The notes: generated from the sequence alone by a model not told the origin. A stretch of 64,000 bases of DNA from Pseudomonas sp. Q11 (GCF_024494355.1 NZ_JAKNQY010000017.1:72962-136961), one strand, 5' to 3'; shown: positions 33,298 through 42,426, counted from the stretch's first letter. Translations and numbers: made by a program.

Positions 33298-34533
33298 ATG
33301 AACCAGACTGCACAGCCGACCCATCGCTTCACCAACTACCGTAAGGTCATTTCCCTGGCGGACCAGGACTGGCGGAGCGCAGAAGTCGGAAAAACCTCAG
33401 GGCTGAACGTCGAGGTCAAGACACCCAACGTCCTGATCGACCAGTACGGCCGAACCTTGCATCACTTCTGCACAACTTCCTACCTGGGCCTGGATCACCA
33501 TCCGGCGTTGCTGGACGGTGCCATGACAGCCCTGTGGGAAACCGGGACCTTGCGCGTCGCCGACTCGAAAACCCGCTGCAAGCTGGCGATCCTGGACCGA
33601 TACGAAACCCAATTGTCGGAGTTGTTTGGCGCCAGCTGTCTCAGCGCCCTGTCATGCAGTGCCGCGAGCGCCGGGATCCTGCCATTGCTGGCCAGCGGCG
33701 CGCTCACGGACAACCGGCCGCCGGTCATGGTGTTTGACAAGCAGGCCCATTACTCGATGAATCACCTCAAGGCTGCTTGCGCCGATGAAACCCAGGTCAT
33801 CACCGGGCCGCACAACGACATGGATTTCCTTGAAGACGTGTGCAAACGGCAGCGCAACGTGGCGTATGTGGCCGACGGTGCCTACAGCATGGGTGGGGTG
33901 GCGGATCTGGATAGCCTGTTGTATCTCAAACGACGCTATGGCCTGTTTCTCTATCTGGACGACTCCCACGCGCTGTCCACCGTAGGACAATGCGGGGCTG
34001 GTCTGGTCCGTTCACGCTTCCACGCCGTAGACGAGCGCACGCTGATTGTCGCCTCTCTGGCCAAATCATTCGGGGCCAGTGGCGGCCTGGCGATGTTTGG
34101 CAGTGAACGGCACAAAGCACTGGTGCAGCGCTATGGAGGGCCGAGCAATTGGTCCCAGAGCCTGAACGCAGCGGCCATTGGTGCCGGCATGGCCTCGATC
34201 CGCCTGCACAGAAGTCGAGAATTCAGCGCTTTGCAGGAGCGTTTGCAGGCTAATATCCGCTTCTTCGACAGCCTCATTCGCACCGAACAGCACGGCAGTG
34301 CCATGGCGATCCGTCTGGTAACTTGCGGTGAAGCAGCCCAGGCCAACAGCCTGGCGGTCGAACTGGCCGACCTGGGGTATTTCACTTCAGCGGTCTTTTT
34401 CCCGGTTGTGCCGCAAGACAAGGCCGCAATCCGCATCACCCTGCGCGCCGACATGGAGACGAACGTGATTCGCTCGTTCTGCGAACGAATCACCGATCTG
34501 CTGCTGGCACGCGGGCGTGACATCCGTCCTTGA
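33298..34533 (+). CDS. PLP-dependent alpha-oxoamine synthase-like protein
   Basis: 411-aa fold-type I enzyme of the KBL/BioF/CqsA group, which condenses an amino acid with an acyl-CoA to give an aminoketone. Features: FCTTSYLGLDHHP near residue 57, cofactor Asp/His in YLDDSHALSTVGQCGAGL (near residue 220), and the Schiff-base lysine in ASLAKSFGASGG (near residue 256). The motif that is usually GGSR is diverged here (RVADSKTRCK), so it is not ordinary BioF or Kbl. Followed after 12 bases by an exporter gene, suggesting a small secreted product. Confidence 0.78.
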   Translation: MNQTAQPTHRFTNYRKVISLADQDWRSAEVGKTSGLNVEVKTPNVLIDQYGRTLHHFCTTSYLGLDHHPALLDGAMTALWETGTLRVADSKTRCKLAILDRYETQLSELFGASCLSALSCSAASAGILPLLASGALTDNRPPVMVFDKQAHYSMNHLKAACADETQVITGPHNDMDFLEDVCKRQRNVAYVADGAYSMGGVADLDSLLYLKRRYGLFLYLDDSHALSTVGQCGAGLVRSRFHAVDERTLIVASLAKSFGASGGLAMFGSERHKALVQRYGGPSNWSQSLNAAAIGAGMASIRLHRSREFSALQERLQANIRFFDSLIRTEQHGSAMAIRLVTCGEAAQANSLAVELADLGYFTSAVFFPVVPQDKAAIRITLRADMETNVIRSFCERITDLLLARGRDIRP

Positions 34534-34545
34534 ACGAGCGCCTTG

Positions 34546-35709
34546 ATGAAGAACCGCACGACCCTGATCATCACCTGCACCACCGTCTTCCTGGCACAAC
34601 TGGGCATGAGCATCTACTTGCCGGCCCTGCCTGACATCGCTCGGGATCTGGGGGCCGATGCGTCCCGGGTTTCCTGGGGCTTGTCGGTTTACCTGATCGG
34701 CATGGCGCTGCCGATGTTGCTGTGGGGCAGCGTGAGCCAGCGTCTGGGACGCAAACCGGTGTTACTGGCGGCATTGGGGCTGTACGGCCTGAGCAACCTG
34801 GCCTTACCGCTGGGCTCGACAGTGGAGGCGTTCCTGACGCTCAGGTTGATTCAGGGCATCGGCGCCAGCGGTATCTCAGTGATGGCCCGGGTATTGATCC
34901 GTGACAGTTTCAGCGGCGATCTACTGGCCAAGGCCCTGTCATGGATCTCGATAGCCTTCGTGATTGCCCTTGGCATCGGTCAGTATCTGGGCTCTTTGAT
35001 CCAGGTTGCCTTCGGCTGGGAAGCGATCTTCTACGGGTTGGGTGCGGTCAGCCTGGCCATGGCGGTCGCAGTGTCCCGGGTCGGGTTTCCCGTGCTGACA
35101 GAAAGCAGCAACGGGCAATCGGCGTGGCGCGTGTACGGCAGGATACTCAGATATCGAGGTTTTTTACTGCCGGCATTGGCCGGTGGCCTGGGTTACGGCG
35201 TGATCGTCGCGTTCAACACCGCAGCGCCGCTGATTTTGCAGGAAAGCTTTCATTGGTCAGCGATTGAGTACGGCCTGCTGGGCTGGCCGATCAGTGCGGC
35301 GTACCTGTTCGGCGCACTGGCGGTAAATGCCTTTGTACTTCGCACCGGCCAGCGACGGCTGATGAGCTGGGGCATTGCGCTGGTGCTGGGTGGCAGCGCG
35401 ACCATGCTGCTGGGGAGCGTCGCACTGAGCAGCGTCGCGTTGCTGTTCTGGTTGCCATACTGCTTCGCGGTGTTCGGTCAATCGTTGAATTACCCCATCA
35501 GCCTGTCCCTGGCCAACGAGGGTTCACCGGTGACCGGGGCTTATGCCATGGCGTTGAGCGGTTTCCTGCATCAACTGATGGCATCGGCGATCGGCGCCAT
35601 GGCCAGCCTGTTGTTGAGCCAACAGGCCTGGCCGCTGGCGGCGTTGTGCACGCTGTTGGCAGTGGCGGCACTGCTGTGCGGGCGGTTCATGCCGCCACGG
35701 GTCGCTTAA
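34546..35709 (+). CDS. MFS transporter, Bcr/CflA drug-exporter type
   Basis: 387-aa protein with 12 membrane segments, motif A GSVSQRLGRKPV (near residue 63) and the first-helix pattern FLAQLGMSIYLPALPDIA typical of DHA1 Bcr/CflA exporters. The ATG at 34546 lies 12 bases after the oxoamine synthase gene, so they form an operon and the exporter may secrete its product. Its end overlaps the convergent alcohol dehydrogenase by four bases. Confidence 0.88.
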   Translation: MKNRTTLIITCTTVFLAQLGMSIYLPALPDIARDLGADASRVSWGLSVYLIGMALPMLLWGSVSQRLGRKPVLLAALGLYGLSNLALPLGSTVEAFLTLRLIQGIGASGISVMARVLIRDSFSGDLLAKALSWISIAFVIALGIGQYLGSLIQVAFGWEAIFYGLGAVSLAMAVAVSRVGFPVLTESSNGQSAWRVYGRILRYRGFLLPALAGGLGYGVIVAFNTAAPLILQESFHWSAIEYGLLGWPISAAYLFGALAVNAFVLRTGQRRLMSWGIALVLGGSATMLLGSVALSSVALLFWLPYCFAVFGQSLNYPISLSLANEGSPVTGAYAMALSGFLHQLMASAIGAMASLLLSQQAWPLAALCTLLAVAALLCGRFMPPRVA

Positions 35710-36854
35710 AATGCACTGCGGAAAATCTCCTCGATCTGTCGTTGATCCCCCGCCCGCGGGTTGGTCAGGCCGCAAGCGTCTTTCAAGGCGTTGGCCGCCA
35801 GCACCGGCACGTCGTTGAGGCGCACACCCAACTCCCGCAGGCCGGCTGGAATGTCTATGTCCAGAGCCAGGCTGCGGATCGCGGCGATGGCCACGCGTGC
35901 GCCCTCCTCCGGGCTGAGCTCGCGCGTATCGGCGCCCATGGCATGGGCCACGTCGGTCAGTCGAGAGGCACATACCGAGGCGTTGAAACTCTGTACATGG
36001 GGCAACAACACGGCGTTGCATACGCCATGGGGCAAGTCATAAAAGCCGCCCAGTTGATGGGCCATGGCATGCACGAAACCCAGCGAAGCATTGTTAAACG
36101 CCATCCCTGCGAGGAACTGCGCATAGGCCATGTTCTCCCGCGCCGTCAGATCGTTGCCGTCGCGCACGGCCTGGCGCAGATTGTTGCTGATCAACGTGAC
36201 CGCTTTCAGCGCGCAGGCATCGGTGATCGGATTGGCGGCGGTGGATACGTAAGCCTCGATTGCATGAGTCAGCGCATCCATGCCGGTGGCGGCCGTCAAT
36301 CCCTTGGGCATCGCCACCATCAACGCCGGATCGTTGACCGACATGAGCGGCGTCACGTTGCGGTCGACAATTGCCATTTTCACGTGGCGGGTCTCGTCGG
36401 TGATGATGCAAAAACGGGTCATCTCGCTGGCAGTACCTGCCGTGGTGTTGATGGCGATCAGCGGCAACTGCGGTTTACTCGAGCGGTCAACGCCTTCGTA
36501 GTCACTAATCTGCCCACCGTTGGTGGCGCACAAGGCGATGCCCTTGGCGCAATCGTGGGGCGAGCCGCCACCCAGCGACACCACGAAATCGCAATGGCTT
36601 TCCTTCAACAACCCCAGCCCGCGCTCGACATTGGCGATGCTGGGATTGGGCTTGGCACCGTCGAAAATCACCGAGTCAATGTCCTGTCGCGCCAGCAACT
36701 CGGCCACCTTGCTGGCGACGCCGGCCTTGGCCAACCCTGTGTCAGTGACAATCAGGGCCTTGCGAAAGCCGTAGTTGCCGATAGCGGTCATGGCCTCGTC
36801 GAGGCAACCCAGACCCATGACGTTCACGGCGGGAATGAAAAAAGTGCTGCTCAT
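35706..36854 (-). CDS. yiaY: Iron-containing alcohol dehydrogenase, YiaY type
   Basis: 382-aa group III dehydrogenase. NAD-binding GGGSPHDCAK (near residue 97) and metal ligands in the MDALTHAIEAY and GFVHAMAHQLGGFYDLPHG segments (one Asp and three His). YiaY of E. coli oxidises L-threonine among other substrates. It is convergent with the oxoamine synthase/MFS pair; since threonine dehydrogenase and a KBL-like synthase together cleave threonine, a link is possible but unproven. Confidence 0.85.
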   Translation of the reverse strand: MSSTFFIPAVNVMGLGCLDEAMTAIGNYGFRKALIVTDTGLAKAGVASKVAELLARQDIDSVIFDGAKPNPSIANVERGLGLLKESHCDFVVSLGGGSPHDCAKGIALCATNGGQISDYEGVDRSSKPQLPLIAINTTAGTASEMTRFCIITDETRHVKMAIVDRNVTPLMSVNDPALMVAMPKGLTAATGMDALTHAIEAYVSTAANPITDACALKAVTLISNNLRQAVRDGNDLTARENMAYAQFLAGMAFNNASLGFVHAMAHQLGGFYDLPHGVCNAVLLPHVQSFNASVCASRLTDVAHAMGADTRELSPEEGARVAIAAIRSLALDIDIPAGLRELGVRLNDVPVLAANALKDACGLTNPRAGDQRQIEEIFRSAF

Positions 36855-36995
36855 GGGAGATGTCTCCTGGAAGAGGCCGGGATTGGCAGGGCTACCAGAA
36901 TGACCGACTGGTCACGACGCATCTTGATCTGGCTCAAGACTGGGTCGTGATAAAGTCGCGACCTGCCTTAACCACGTTTTGAGATAATTTTCGCA

Positions 36996-38015
36996 ATGAC
37001 CGACTTCCTGGAATACGACGCCCGGCTCGAAGACTGGAGTGCCTTGCGCGCCAGCACCGCCTTCAGCGGCTTGCTGGTGGGGAACGGTGCCAGTCGCGCC
37101 GTGTGGGACGATTTCGGCTATGACTCGCTGTTCGAAAACGCTCGCACCGTCGAGGAAAAGCCCCTGAGCCCGTCGGAACTGAGCGTGTTCGACGCGATGC
37201 AGACCCGCAGTTTCGAACAGGTGCTCGGCGCCCTGAAAACCACCAGCCGGGTCAACAAGGCGCTGGCCGTCAGTTCCGCGGCCCCACGCAATCGTTACTA
37301 CGCAATCAAGGAAGCGCTGATCAACACCGTGCACGCGGTGCATATCCCGTGGCGACTGGTACAACCCTCGACCCTGGCGACGCTTAGCCAGGAGCTGAGC
37401 CGCTATCGCACGGTATTCACCACCAACTACGATCTGCTCAACTACTGGGCGATCCAGCATGCGCCCGAGACCGTCACCGACCTGTTCCTGGGCAGCGACC
37501 ACAGTTTCGATCTGAGCCAGGTGGCCACGGACAAACCGCGCCTGCTGTACCTGCACGGTGGTCTGCACCTGGTGCGCAACCAGGACGGCACGGCGCGCAA
37601 ACTCACGTCCACCGAAGGTACGCTGCTGGGCAATTTCGCCATCAACAATACGATCAAGACCCTCGACGACGTGCCGTTGTTCGTCAATGAAGGGCCGAGC
37701 CAGGACAAGCTCAAGACCATCCGCAGTTCTGACTACCTATCGTTCTGCTACGAACAGTTGCTGCACCACGGCGACAGCCTGTGCCTGTTTGGCCATGCCT
37801 TGGGCGAGCAGGACGGTCACATCGTCCATGCCCTGCGCCAGGCCGCGCCGAAAACCGTGGCGATCTCGATCTACCCCCGCAGCCAGGCGTTCATCCAGCA
37901 CCAGAAACGGCATTTCGCCAAGGTGTTCCAGGGGTTGGCGGTTGAATTGCAGTTCTTCGATGCCAAGACTCATCCGCTGGGCGACCCGCAGTTGTCGGTG
38001 CCGGTGGAGGTTTAG
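36996..38015 (+). CDS. DUF4917 protein with SIR2-like features
   Basis: 339-aa cytosolic protein. Motifs resemble the SIR2/NAD-binding fold: LLVGNGAS (near residue 27), VFTTNYDLLNYW (near residue 137), LLYLHGGLHL (near residue 180, taking the place of the catalytic His region) and LCLFGHALGEQD (near residue 263). SIR2-like proteins in bacteria often act as NAD-degrading defence effectors; DUF4917 itself has no assigned role that I know. It stands alone with its own upstream gap of 140 bases. Confidence 0.78.
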   Translation: MTDFLEYDARLEDWSALRASTAFSGLLVGNGASRAVWDDFGYDSLFENARTVEEKPLSPSELSVFDAMQTRSFEQVLGALKTTSRVNKALAVSSAAPRNRYYAIKEALINTVHAVHIPWRLVQPSTLATLSQELSRYRTVFTTNYDLLNYWAIQHAPETVTDLFLGSDHSFDLSQVATDKPRLLYLHGGLHLVRNQDGTARKLTSTEGTLLGNFAINNTIKTLDDVPLFVNEGPSQDKLKTIRSSDYLSFCYEQLLHHGDSLCLFGHALGEQDGHIVHALRQAAPKTVAISIYPRSQAFIQHQKRHFAKVFQGLAVELQFFDAKTHPLGDPQLSVPVEV

Positions 38016-38076
38016 AGCAAAGGTCGGCCCGGACAGTAACGTGGGGCGAGAGCATTTATCTGTGGGAGAATTTATC

Positions 38077-38167
38077 TGTGGGAGCAAAGCTTGCTCGCGA
38101 TCAACGATGACTCGGTGTTTCCCGCACAATCGCAGCACCTGCACCACTGGCAAGCCTTGCTCCCAAC
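38077..38167. repeat. REP pair with duplicated left flank
   Basis: tgtgggagcaaagcttgctcgcgat with a weaker right arm (caagccttgctccca). Just before it atttatctgtgggag is present twice in tandem (38053-38083). Confidence 0.75.
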
Positions 38168-38193
38168 ATTGACCTTCGACTTTTGACGTCCTG

Positions 38194-38538
38194 TCAAAGC
38201 GCCGCCAGCGTCTTGTCCTTGATCACCGTCGTCGGTCCGTTGGCCATGACGCTGGCAATGCCCTTGTCCCGGGCGGCGTCAGAGGAATAGCTTTCGCTGC
38301 TGCCAATCACTTCGTGATTGCCAGCCTTGAGGTTGAAGTAAGGATGACCGTCCTTGGTGCTCTTGAGTTCATAACGTTCGGCCAGGGGGCTGTTCTTCTG
38401 CACCGAAGCGATGCCACCGTCGGCACTGCTGCGGGTCGTATACAGCTCACTGGTCAAAATCGTTTCGGCGTTGGCCGCCTTTAGCACAAACTTGAACTGG
38501 CCGTTACTGCTTTTGCTGACTTCGTACCATCCCGACAT
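38194..38538 (-). CDS. yegP: YegP family protein (two DUF1508 repeats)
   Basis: 114-aa protein of two similar halves: GWYEVSKSSNGQFKFVLKAANAETILTS and RYELKSTKDGHPYFNLKAGNHEVIGSS, each followed by a short Asp-rich helix (DGGIASV / DKGIASV). Same size and layout as E. coli YegP. Role unclear, often listed as stress-related. Start at 38538 with CAGGAG upstream. Confidence 0.92.
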   Translation of the reverse strand: MSGWYEVSKSSNGQFKFVLKAANAETILTSELYTTRSSADGGIASVQKNSPLAERYELKSTKDGHPYFNLKAGNHEVIGSSESYSSDAARDKGIASVMANGPTTVIKDKTLAAL

Positions 38539-38606
38539 GTTCGTTCTCCTGGGCGGTTGAGACATCCCCGAGAGTAAAGACCCGCTGCGCTTGTTCTGCC
38601 AGTGCC

Positions 38607-39188
38607 TTACAAGGTGATGGCCGTGCCCAGCAGTGTCAGGAACCCCGCCAGCCAGTTCGGGTGCGCCGGCCAGGCTGGCGCGGTGGCCAGATTGCCTTGA
38701 ACGTGGCCTTCAGTGACCGCGCGGTCGATAAAGGTCCCGCCCGCCAGGCGTATCTCCGGGGCGCATGCGGGATAGGCACTGCATTCGCGCCCTTCCAGGA
38801 TGCCCGCCGCGGCCAGCAATTGCGCACCATGGCATACCGCCGCAATCGGCTTGCCCGCCTGGTCGAAATCACGCACCAGTTGCAGCACTTTCTCATTCAG
38901 GCGCAGATATTCCGGCGCACGTCCGCCCGGCACCAGCAACGCATCGTAATCAGCGGCCTCAACACCGACGAAATCATGATTCAGCGCGAACAGATGTCCC
39001 GGTTTTTCGCTGTAGGTCTGGTCGCCCTCGAAGTCGTGGATCGCCGTGCGTACGGTTTGCCCGGCGCTTTTGTCCGGGCACACGGCATGCACGGTGTGGC
39101 CGATCATCTGCAAGGCCTGGAACGGCACCATCACTTCATAGTCTTCGACGTAATCGCCGACCAGCATGAGGATCTTCTTAGCGGCCAT
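38607..39188 (-). CDS. DJ-1/PfpI family protein
   Basis: 193-aa protein with the nucleophile elbow AAVCHGAQLLAAAG (Cys near residue 117) and the acidic residue in GDYVEDYEVM. DJ-1/PfpI members include chaperone-like, deglycase-reported and protease-like proteins; the activity here is not predictable. It precedes yegP on the same strand by 69 bases. Confidence 0.88.
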   Translation of the reverse strand: MAAKKILMLVGDYVEDYEVMVPFQALQMIGHTVHAVCPDKSAGQTVRTAIHDFEGDQTYSEKPGHLFALNHDFVGVEAADYDALLVPGGRAPEYLRLNEKVLQLVRDFDQAGKPIAAVCHGAQLLAAAGILEGRECSAYPACAPEIRLAGGTFIDRAVTEGHVQGNLATAPAWPAHPNWLAGFLTLLGTAITL

Positions 39189-39313
39189 GGGGTGGGCTCC
39201 TTTGGGGATGCGTTAGGGGGTGAACGCATTAAAGGTAGACCGATACGTCGGTAGATGAGGGATAAGCGGCGATTACCTGACGGGCTGCACATCTCTGGGT
39301 GCTGAATGCAACT

Positions 39314-39402
39314 TGTGGGAGCGAGCCTGCTCGCGATTCAGGCGACGCGGTTTTTCAGGTGCACCGCGTCATCGTTCATCGCGAGCAAGCTTTGCTCCCA
39401 CA
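39314..39402. repeat. REP palindrome pair
   Basis: tgtgggagcgagcctgctcgcgat and the mirror ending gcaagctttgctcccaca, which runs into a tandem array. Confidence 0.9.
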
Positions 39403-39519
39403 GGTTTGCTCCCACAGGTTTGCTCCTACAGGTTTGCTCCTACAGATTTGCTCCCACAGATTTGCTCCTACAGGTTTGCTCCCACAGGTTTGCTTCTACA
39501 GGCTCGCTCCCACAGGGTA
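39388..39519. repeat. Tandem 15-bp repeat array abutting a REP
   Basis: About nine copies of gctcccacaggttt with variants (cta for ccc, gat for ggt), continuing the right arm of the REP pair and ending tcgctcccacaggg. Confidence 0.9.
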
Positions 39520-39532
39520 ATGTGCCAGTCGC

Positions 39533-40750
39533 TCAGGCGAGGTAACCGTCGGCGCGCAGCAGGGTTTCGAGGCAGTGCTCGGTGATGTGGTAGAACGCCT
39601 TGAGTTCCTGGATCTTCGCCAGCAGCTCTGCCGGGGCCACCGGTTCGGCGCGCTTGACCGCCAGGATCATCTTGTTCTTGTTGGTGTGGTCCAGGGAAAT
39701 GAACTCGAACACCTTGGTTTCGTAGCCACAGGCCTCCAGAAACAGCGCCCGCAGACTGTCAGTGACCATTTCTGCCTGCTGGCCCAGGTGCAGGCCATAT
39801 TGCAGCATCGGCTTGAGCAACGCCGGACTCTGGATTTGCAAGCGGATCTGCTTGTGGCAGCACGGCGAGCACATGATGATCGAAGCGCCCGAGCGAATGC
39901 CCATGTGGATCGCGTAGTCGGTGGCGATATCACAGGCGTGCAAGGCAATCATCACATCCACCGCAGCCGGCGCGACGCTGCGCACATCGCCGTGCTGGAA
40001 GCTCAGGCCCGGGTGCTCCAGCCGCGCGGCGGCTGCGTTGCACAGCTTGACCATGTCCTCTCGCAGTTCGACGCCGGTCACGATCCCTTCAGCCTGCAAG
40101 GTGTTGCGCAGGTAGTCATGGATGGCGAACGTCAGGTAGCCCTTGCCCGAGCCAAAGTCCGACACCCGCACCGGTTGATCCAGGGCCAGCGGCGAAGACG
40201 TCAGCGCATGGCTGAAGACTTCGATGAACTTGTTGATTTGCTTCCACTTGCGCGACATCGCCGGGATCAGCTCGTGCTTGTGGTTGGTCACGCCCAAATC
40301 CGCCAGGAACGGTCGGTTCAGGTCGAGGAAGCGATTTTTCTCGCGATTGTGCTCAGCCGATGGCACTTCTCGCAGCTGCTGGGGCTTGCTCTTGAACAGC
40401 GAGCTTTTGCCTTTTTTGCTGTACTCCAGTTGCGCTTCATCGGTGACAGCCAGCAGATGCGCATTCTTGAACGACACCGGCAAGAGCGCGGCGATGGTCG
40501 CCACGCCTTCGGCCAGCGGGAAATTCTTGGTGATGTCACGGGTTTTGTAGCGGTAAACGAAGGACAGGCATGGCTGATCCTTGACCGTCAACTGCTTGAT
40601 GATCAGCCGTTGCAAGTCCGCTTCGTCACCGGCGTACTTGGCCAGCACCAGTTTGATGAAGGCGTTTTGCTCAAGACTGGTTTGCAGCAGCTCGATGAAC
40701 TGGGCGTGGTGATCCGGCGCAGGACGGGCGGGGGTAGCAGTGACAGACAT
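39533..40750 (-). CDS. SAM-dependent methyltransferase-like protein (Methyltransf_32 type)
   Basis: 405-aa protein. The central class I methyltransferase fold has the glycine motif VSDFGSGKGYLTFAIHDYL (near residue 195), an acidic residue in VTGVELREDM and a later LHACDIATDYAI segment; CSPCCHKQ follows. This arrangement matches the GSTCD-like PF13679 family. The N-terminal 160 residues are a family-specific region. Substrate unknown. Confidence 0.82.
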   Translation of the reverse strand: MSVTATPARPAPDHHAQFIELLQTSLEQNAFIKLVLAKYAGDEADLQRLIIKQLTVKDQPCLSFVYRYKTRDITKNFPLAEGVATIAALLPVSFKNAHLLAVTDEAQLEYSKKGKSSLFKSKPQQLREVPSAEHNREKNRFLDLNRPFLADLGVTNHKHELIPAMSRKWKQINKFIEVFSHALTSSPLALDQPVRVSDFGSGKGYLTFAIHDYLRNTLQAEGIVTGVELREDMVKLCNAAAARLEHPGLSFQHGDVRSVAPAAVDVMIALHACDIATDYAIHMGIRSGASIIMCSPCCHKQIRLQIQSPALLKPMLQYGLHLGQQAEMVTDSLRALFLEACGYETKVFEFISLDHTNKNKMILAVKRAEPVAPAELLAKIQELKAFYHITEHCLETLLRADGYLA

Positions 40751-40851
40751 GGAAAAAGCGGCCTCGGGGCGGGCGGATCGGGAATGGCGGTTATTTTAGG
40801 GGGGATGGGCAGCGAGGGCACGGAAAAGTTCGTGTGGCGAGCGGTAGCCTC

Positions 40852-40942
40852 TGTAGGAGCAAGGCTTGCCCACGATGAACACGCCGCGACTCAGCAGGCC
40901 AAACCGAGTCATCGGTCATCGCGAGCAAGCTTTGCTCCCACT
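40852..40942. repeat. REP palindrome pair
   Basis: tgtaggagcaaggcttgcccacgat and the mirror ending gcaagctttgctccca. Confidence 0.8.
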
Positions 40943-40964
40943 GGCTTGTGCTGGCAGAAACTTT

Positions 40965-41582
40965 TCAGCCCAGCACCACCAACCGATTCGGCAATTCATT
41001 GCGTGCGTGAGTCACCGGGACGTGTTCCTTGAGCAATTCGCCGCAGGCCTCGATGCAGGTGACGAAGCCCTGCAACGTCTGTCCCTGGCGGACCTGTTGG
41101 GTGAACGCCGCGACAATGGCCTCCCAGTGCTTGTTGTCGAGTCGATTGGAAATGCCTTCGTCAACCAGGATTTCCACATACCGCTCGGCCTCGCAAACGA
41201 AGATCAACATCCCGGTGCTGCCCACAGTGTGGTGCAAGTTTTGCTCGAGAAATTGCCGGCGCGCCAGATTGGAGGCGCGCCAGTGACGCACGGAACGAGG
41301 AATCAGGTGAGTGGTGATTGCAGGAATGCGAAACGCCAGGCACAGCACGATAAACAGGACCCACTGCACCAGCAGCAGACCGTGCGTGGTCAGCCAGCCC
41401 GTGAGGTAATGCACCACGCCGGGCACCACCAGGGCGAGCAGGCTGGCCCACAGCAGCGGGATATAGGCGTAGTCGTCGGCGCGGGCGGCGAGCACGGTGA
41501 CCAGCTCGGCGTCGGTATCGCGCTCCACCCGGGCGATGGCCTCGGCGACCTTGCGTTGTTCGTGTTCAGTCAGTAATGCCAT
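40965..41582 (-). CDS. TPM domain membrane protein
   Basis: 205-aa protein with an N-terminal helix (LTEHEQRKVAEAIARVERDTDAELV), two membrane segments (about residues 40-62 and 70-90), and a TPM-like half (GMLIFVCEAERYVEILVDEGISNRL). Third gene of lemA-TPM-TPM on this strand; start at 41582, 29 bases after the previous stop. The trio is common in proteobacteria and linked to membrane or photosystem-type assembly by name only. Confidence 0.82.
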   Translation of the reverse strand: MALLTEHEQRKVAEAIARVERDTDAELVTVLAARADDYAYIPLLWASLLALVVPGVVHYLTGWLTTHGLLLVQWVLFIVLCLAFRIPAITTHLIPRSVRHWRASNLARRQFLEQNLHHTVGSTGMLIFVCEAERYVEILVDEGISNRLDNKHWEAIVAAFTQQVRQGQTLQGFVTCIEACGELLKEHVPVTHARNELPNRLVVLG

Positions 41583-41610
41583 GGTTATAAGTGCCTGCTC
41601 ATTATTATTG

Positions 41611-42426
41611 TCACCAGCCGCCCGACGAACCGCCGCCCCCGAAACTGCCTCCACCGCCGCTGAAGCCGCCGCCCCCACCGCCGAAACCACCGCCACCGCC
41701 ATAGCCGCCCCCGGAACCACCGCGTCCGGCCGGCAGGATACCGAGCATCTGGCACACGAACACCGTCACGATGAAGAGCAGCACCAACAACACAAACAGC
41801 CCCGGATGACGTCCGACGAAATCGCCCTCCTCCTGGCCATCGGCACCGTACGCGGCAGCCGGCTCATCCAGCGCATTGCCGCCCAGCACCACCAGCATCG
41901 CCGCCACGCCGTCGCTGATACCCTTGTTGAAATTGCCGGCCTTGAACGCCGGGGTGATCACCTGGTTGATAATCACCGAACTTTGGGCGTCAGTCAGGCG
42001 GTCTTCCAGGCCGTAGCCCACTTCGATCCGCAGTTTACGGTCATCCCGGGCCACGATCAGTAGCGCGCCGTTGTTTTTATCTTTCTGCCCGATGCCCCAG
42101 TGACGACCCAGTTGATAGCCGAAGTCTTCGATGCTGGTGCCTTGCAGGTCCGCCAGCGTGACAACGACCACCTGTTCACCGGTGGCCTGTTCATGGGCCT
42201 TGAGCTGCGCATCCAGTTGCGTGCGCACCGACGGTTCAAGCATCTGGGCAGTGTCCACGATCCGCCCGGTCAGTGTCGGAAACTTCAGCTCGGCCTGGGC
42301 CGTGATGGCAAAGACCCAGAGCAACAGCAAGGCGCAGCTGCAAGCTGCAAGCTTCAAGCTATAAGCAAAAGCTGTGCGTATTGACTGTGCTTGAGGCTTG
42401 TAGCTTGAAGCTTGCAACTGATCCAT
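41611..42426 (-). CDS. YgcG-like TPM domain protein with Gly-rich tail
   Basis: 271-aa protein. TPM domain (about residues 48-170) with GEQVVVVTLADLQGTSIEDFGYQLGRHWGIGQKDKNNG, a membrane helix (about 207-228), then a Gly/Ser/Phe-rich tail ending GGSSGGW. The start region (residues 2-31) is translated from a palindromic repeat, giving LQASSYKPQAQ before the signal-like LLLLWVFAITAQA. ATG at 42426 overlaps the lemA stop by one base; a TTG three bases earlier is unlikely. Confidence 0.85.
   Translation of the reverse strand: MDQLQASSYKPQAQSIRTAFAYSLKLAACSCALLLLWVFAITAQAELKFPTLTGRIVDTAQMLEPSVRTQLDAQLKAHEQATGEQVVVVTLADLQGTSIEDFGYQLGRHWGIGQKDKNNGALLIVARDDRKLRIEVGYGLEDRLTDAQSSVIINQVITPAFKAGNFNKGISDGVAAMLVVLGGNALDEPAAAYGADGQEEGDFVGRHPGLFVLLVLLFIVTVFVCQMLGILPAGRGGSGGGYGGGGGFGGGGGGFSGGGGSFGGGGSSGGW
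42347..42415. repeat. Palindromic repeat inside the start of the TPM gene
   Basis: GCAAGCTTCAAGCTA (42347-42361) and TAGCTTGAAGCTTGC (42401-42415) are perfect 15-base inverted arms 39 bases apart, of the agcttgaagcttgc repeat class, lying entirely in coding sequence. Confidence 0.85.

Noticed and set aside
39388..39519. CRISPR-like array
   Set aside because: Short tandem units without spacers, derived from a REP end.
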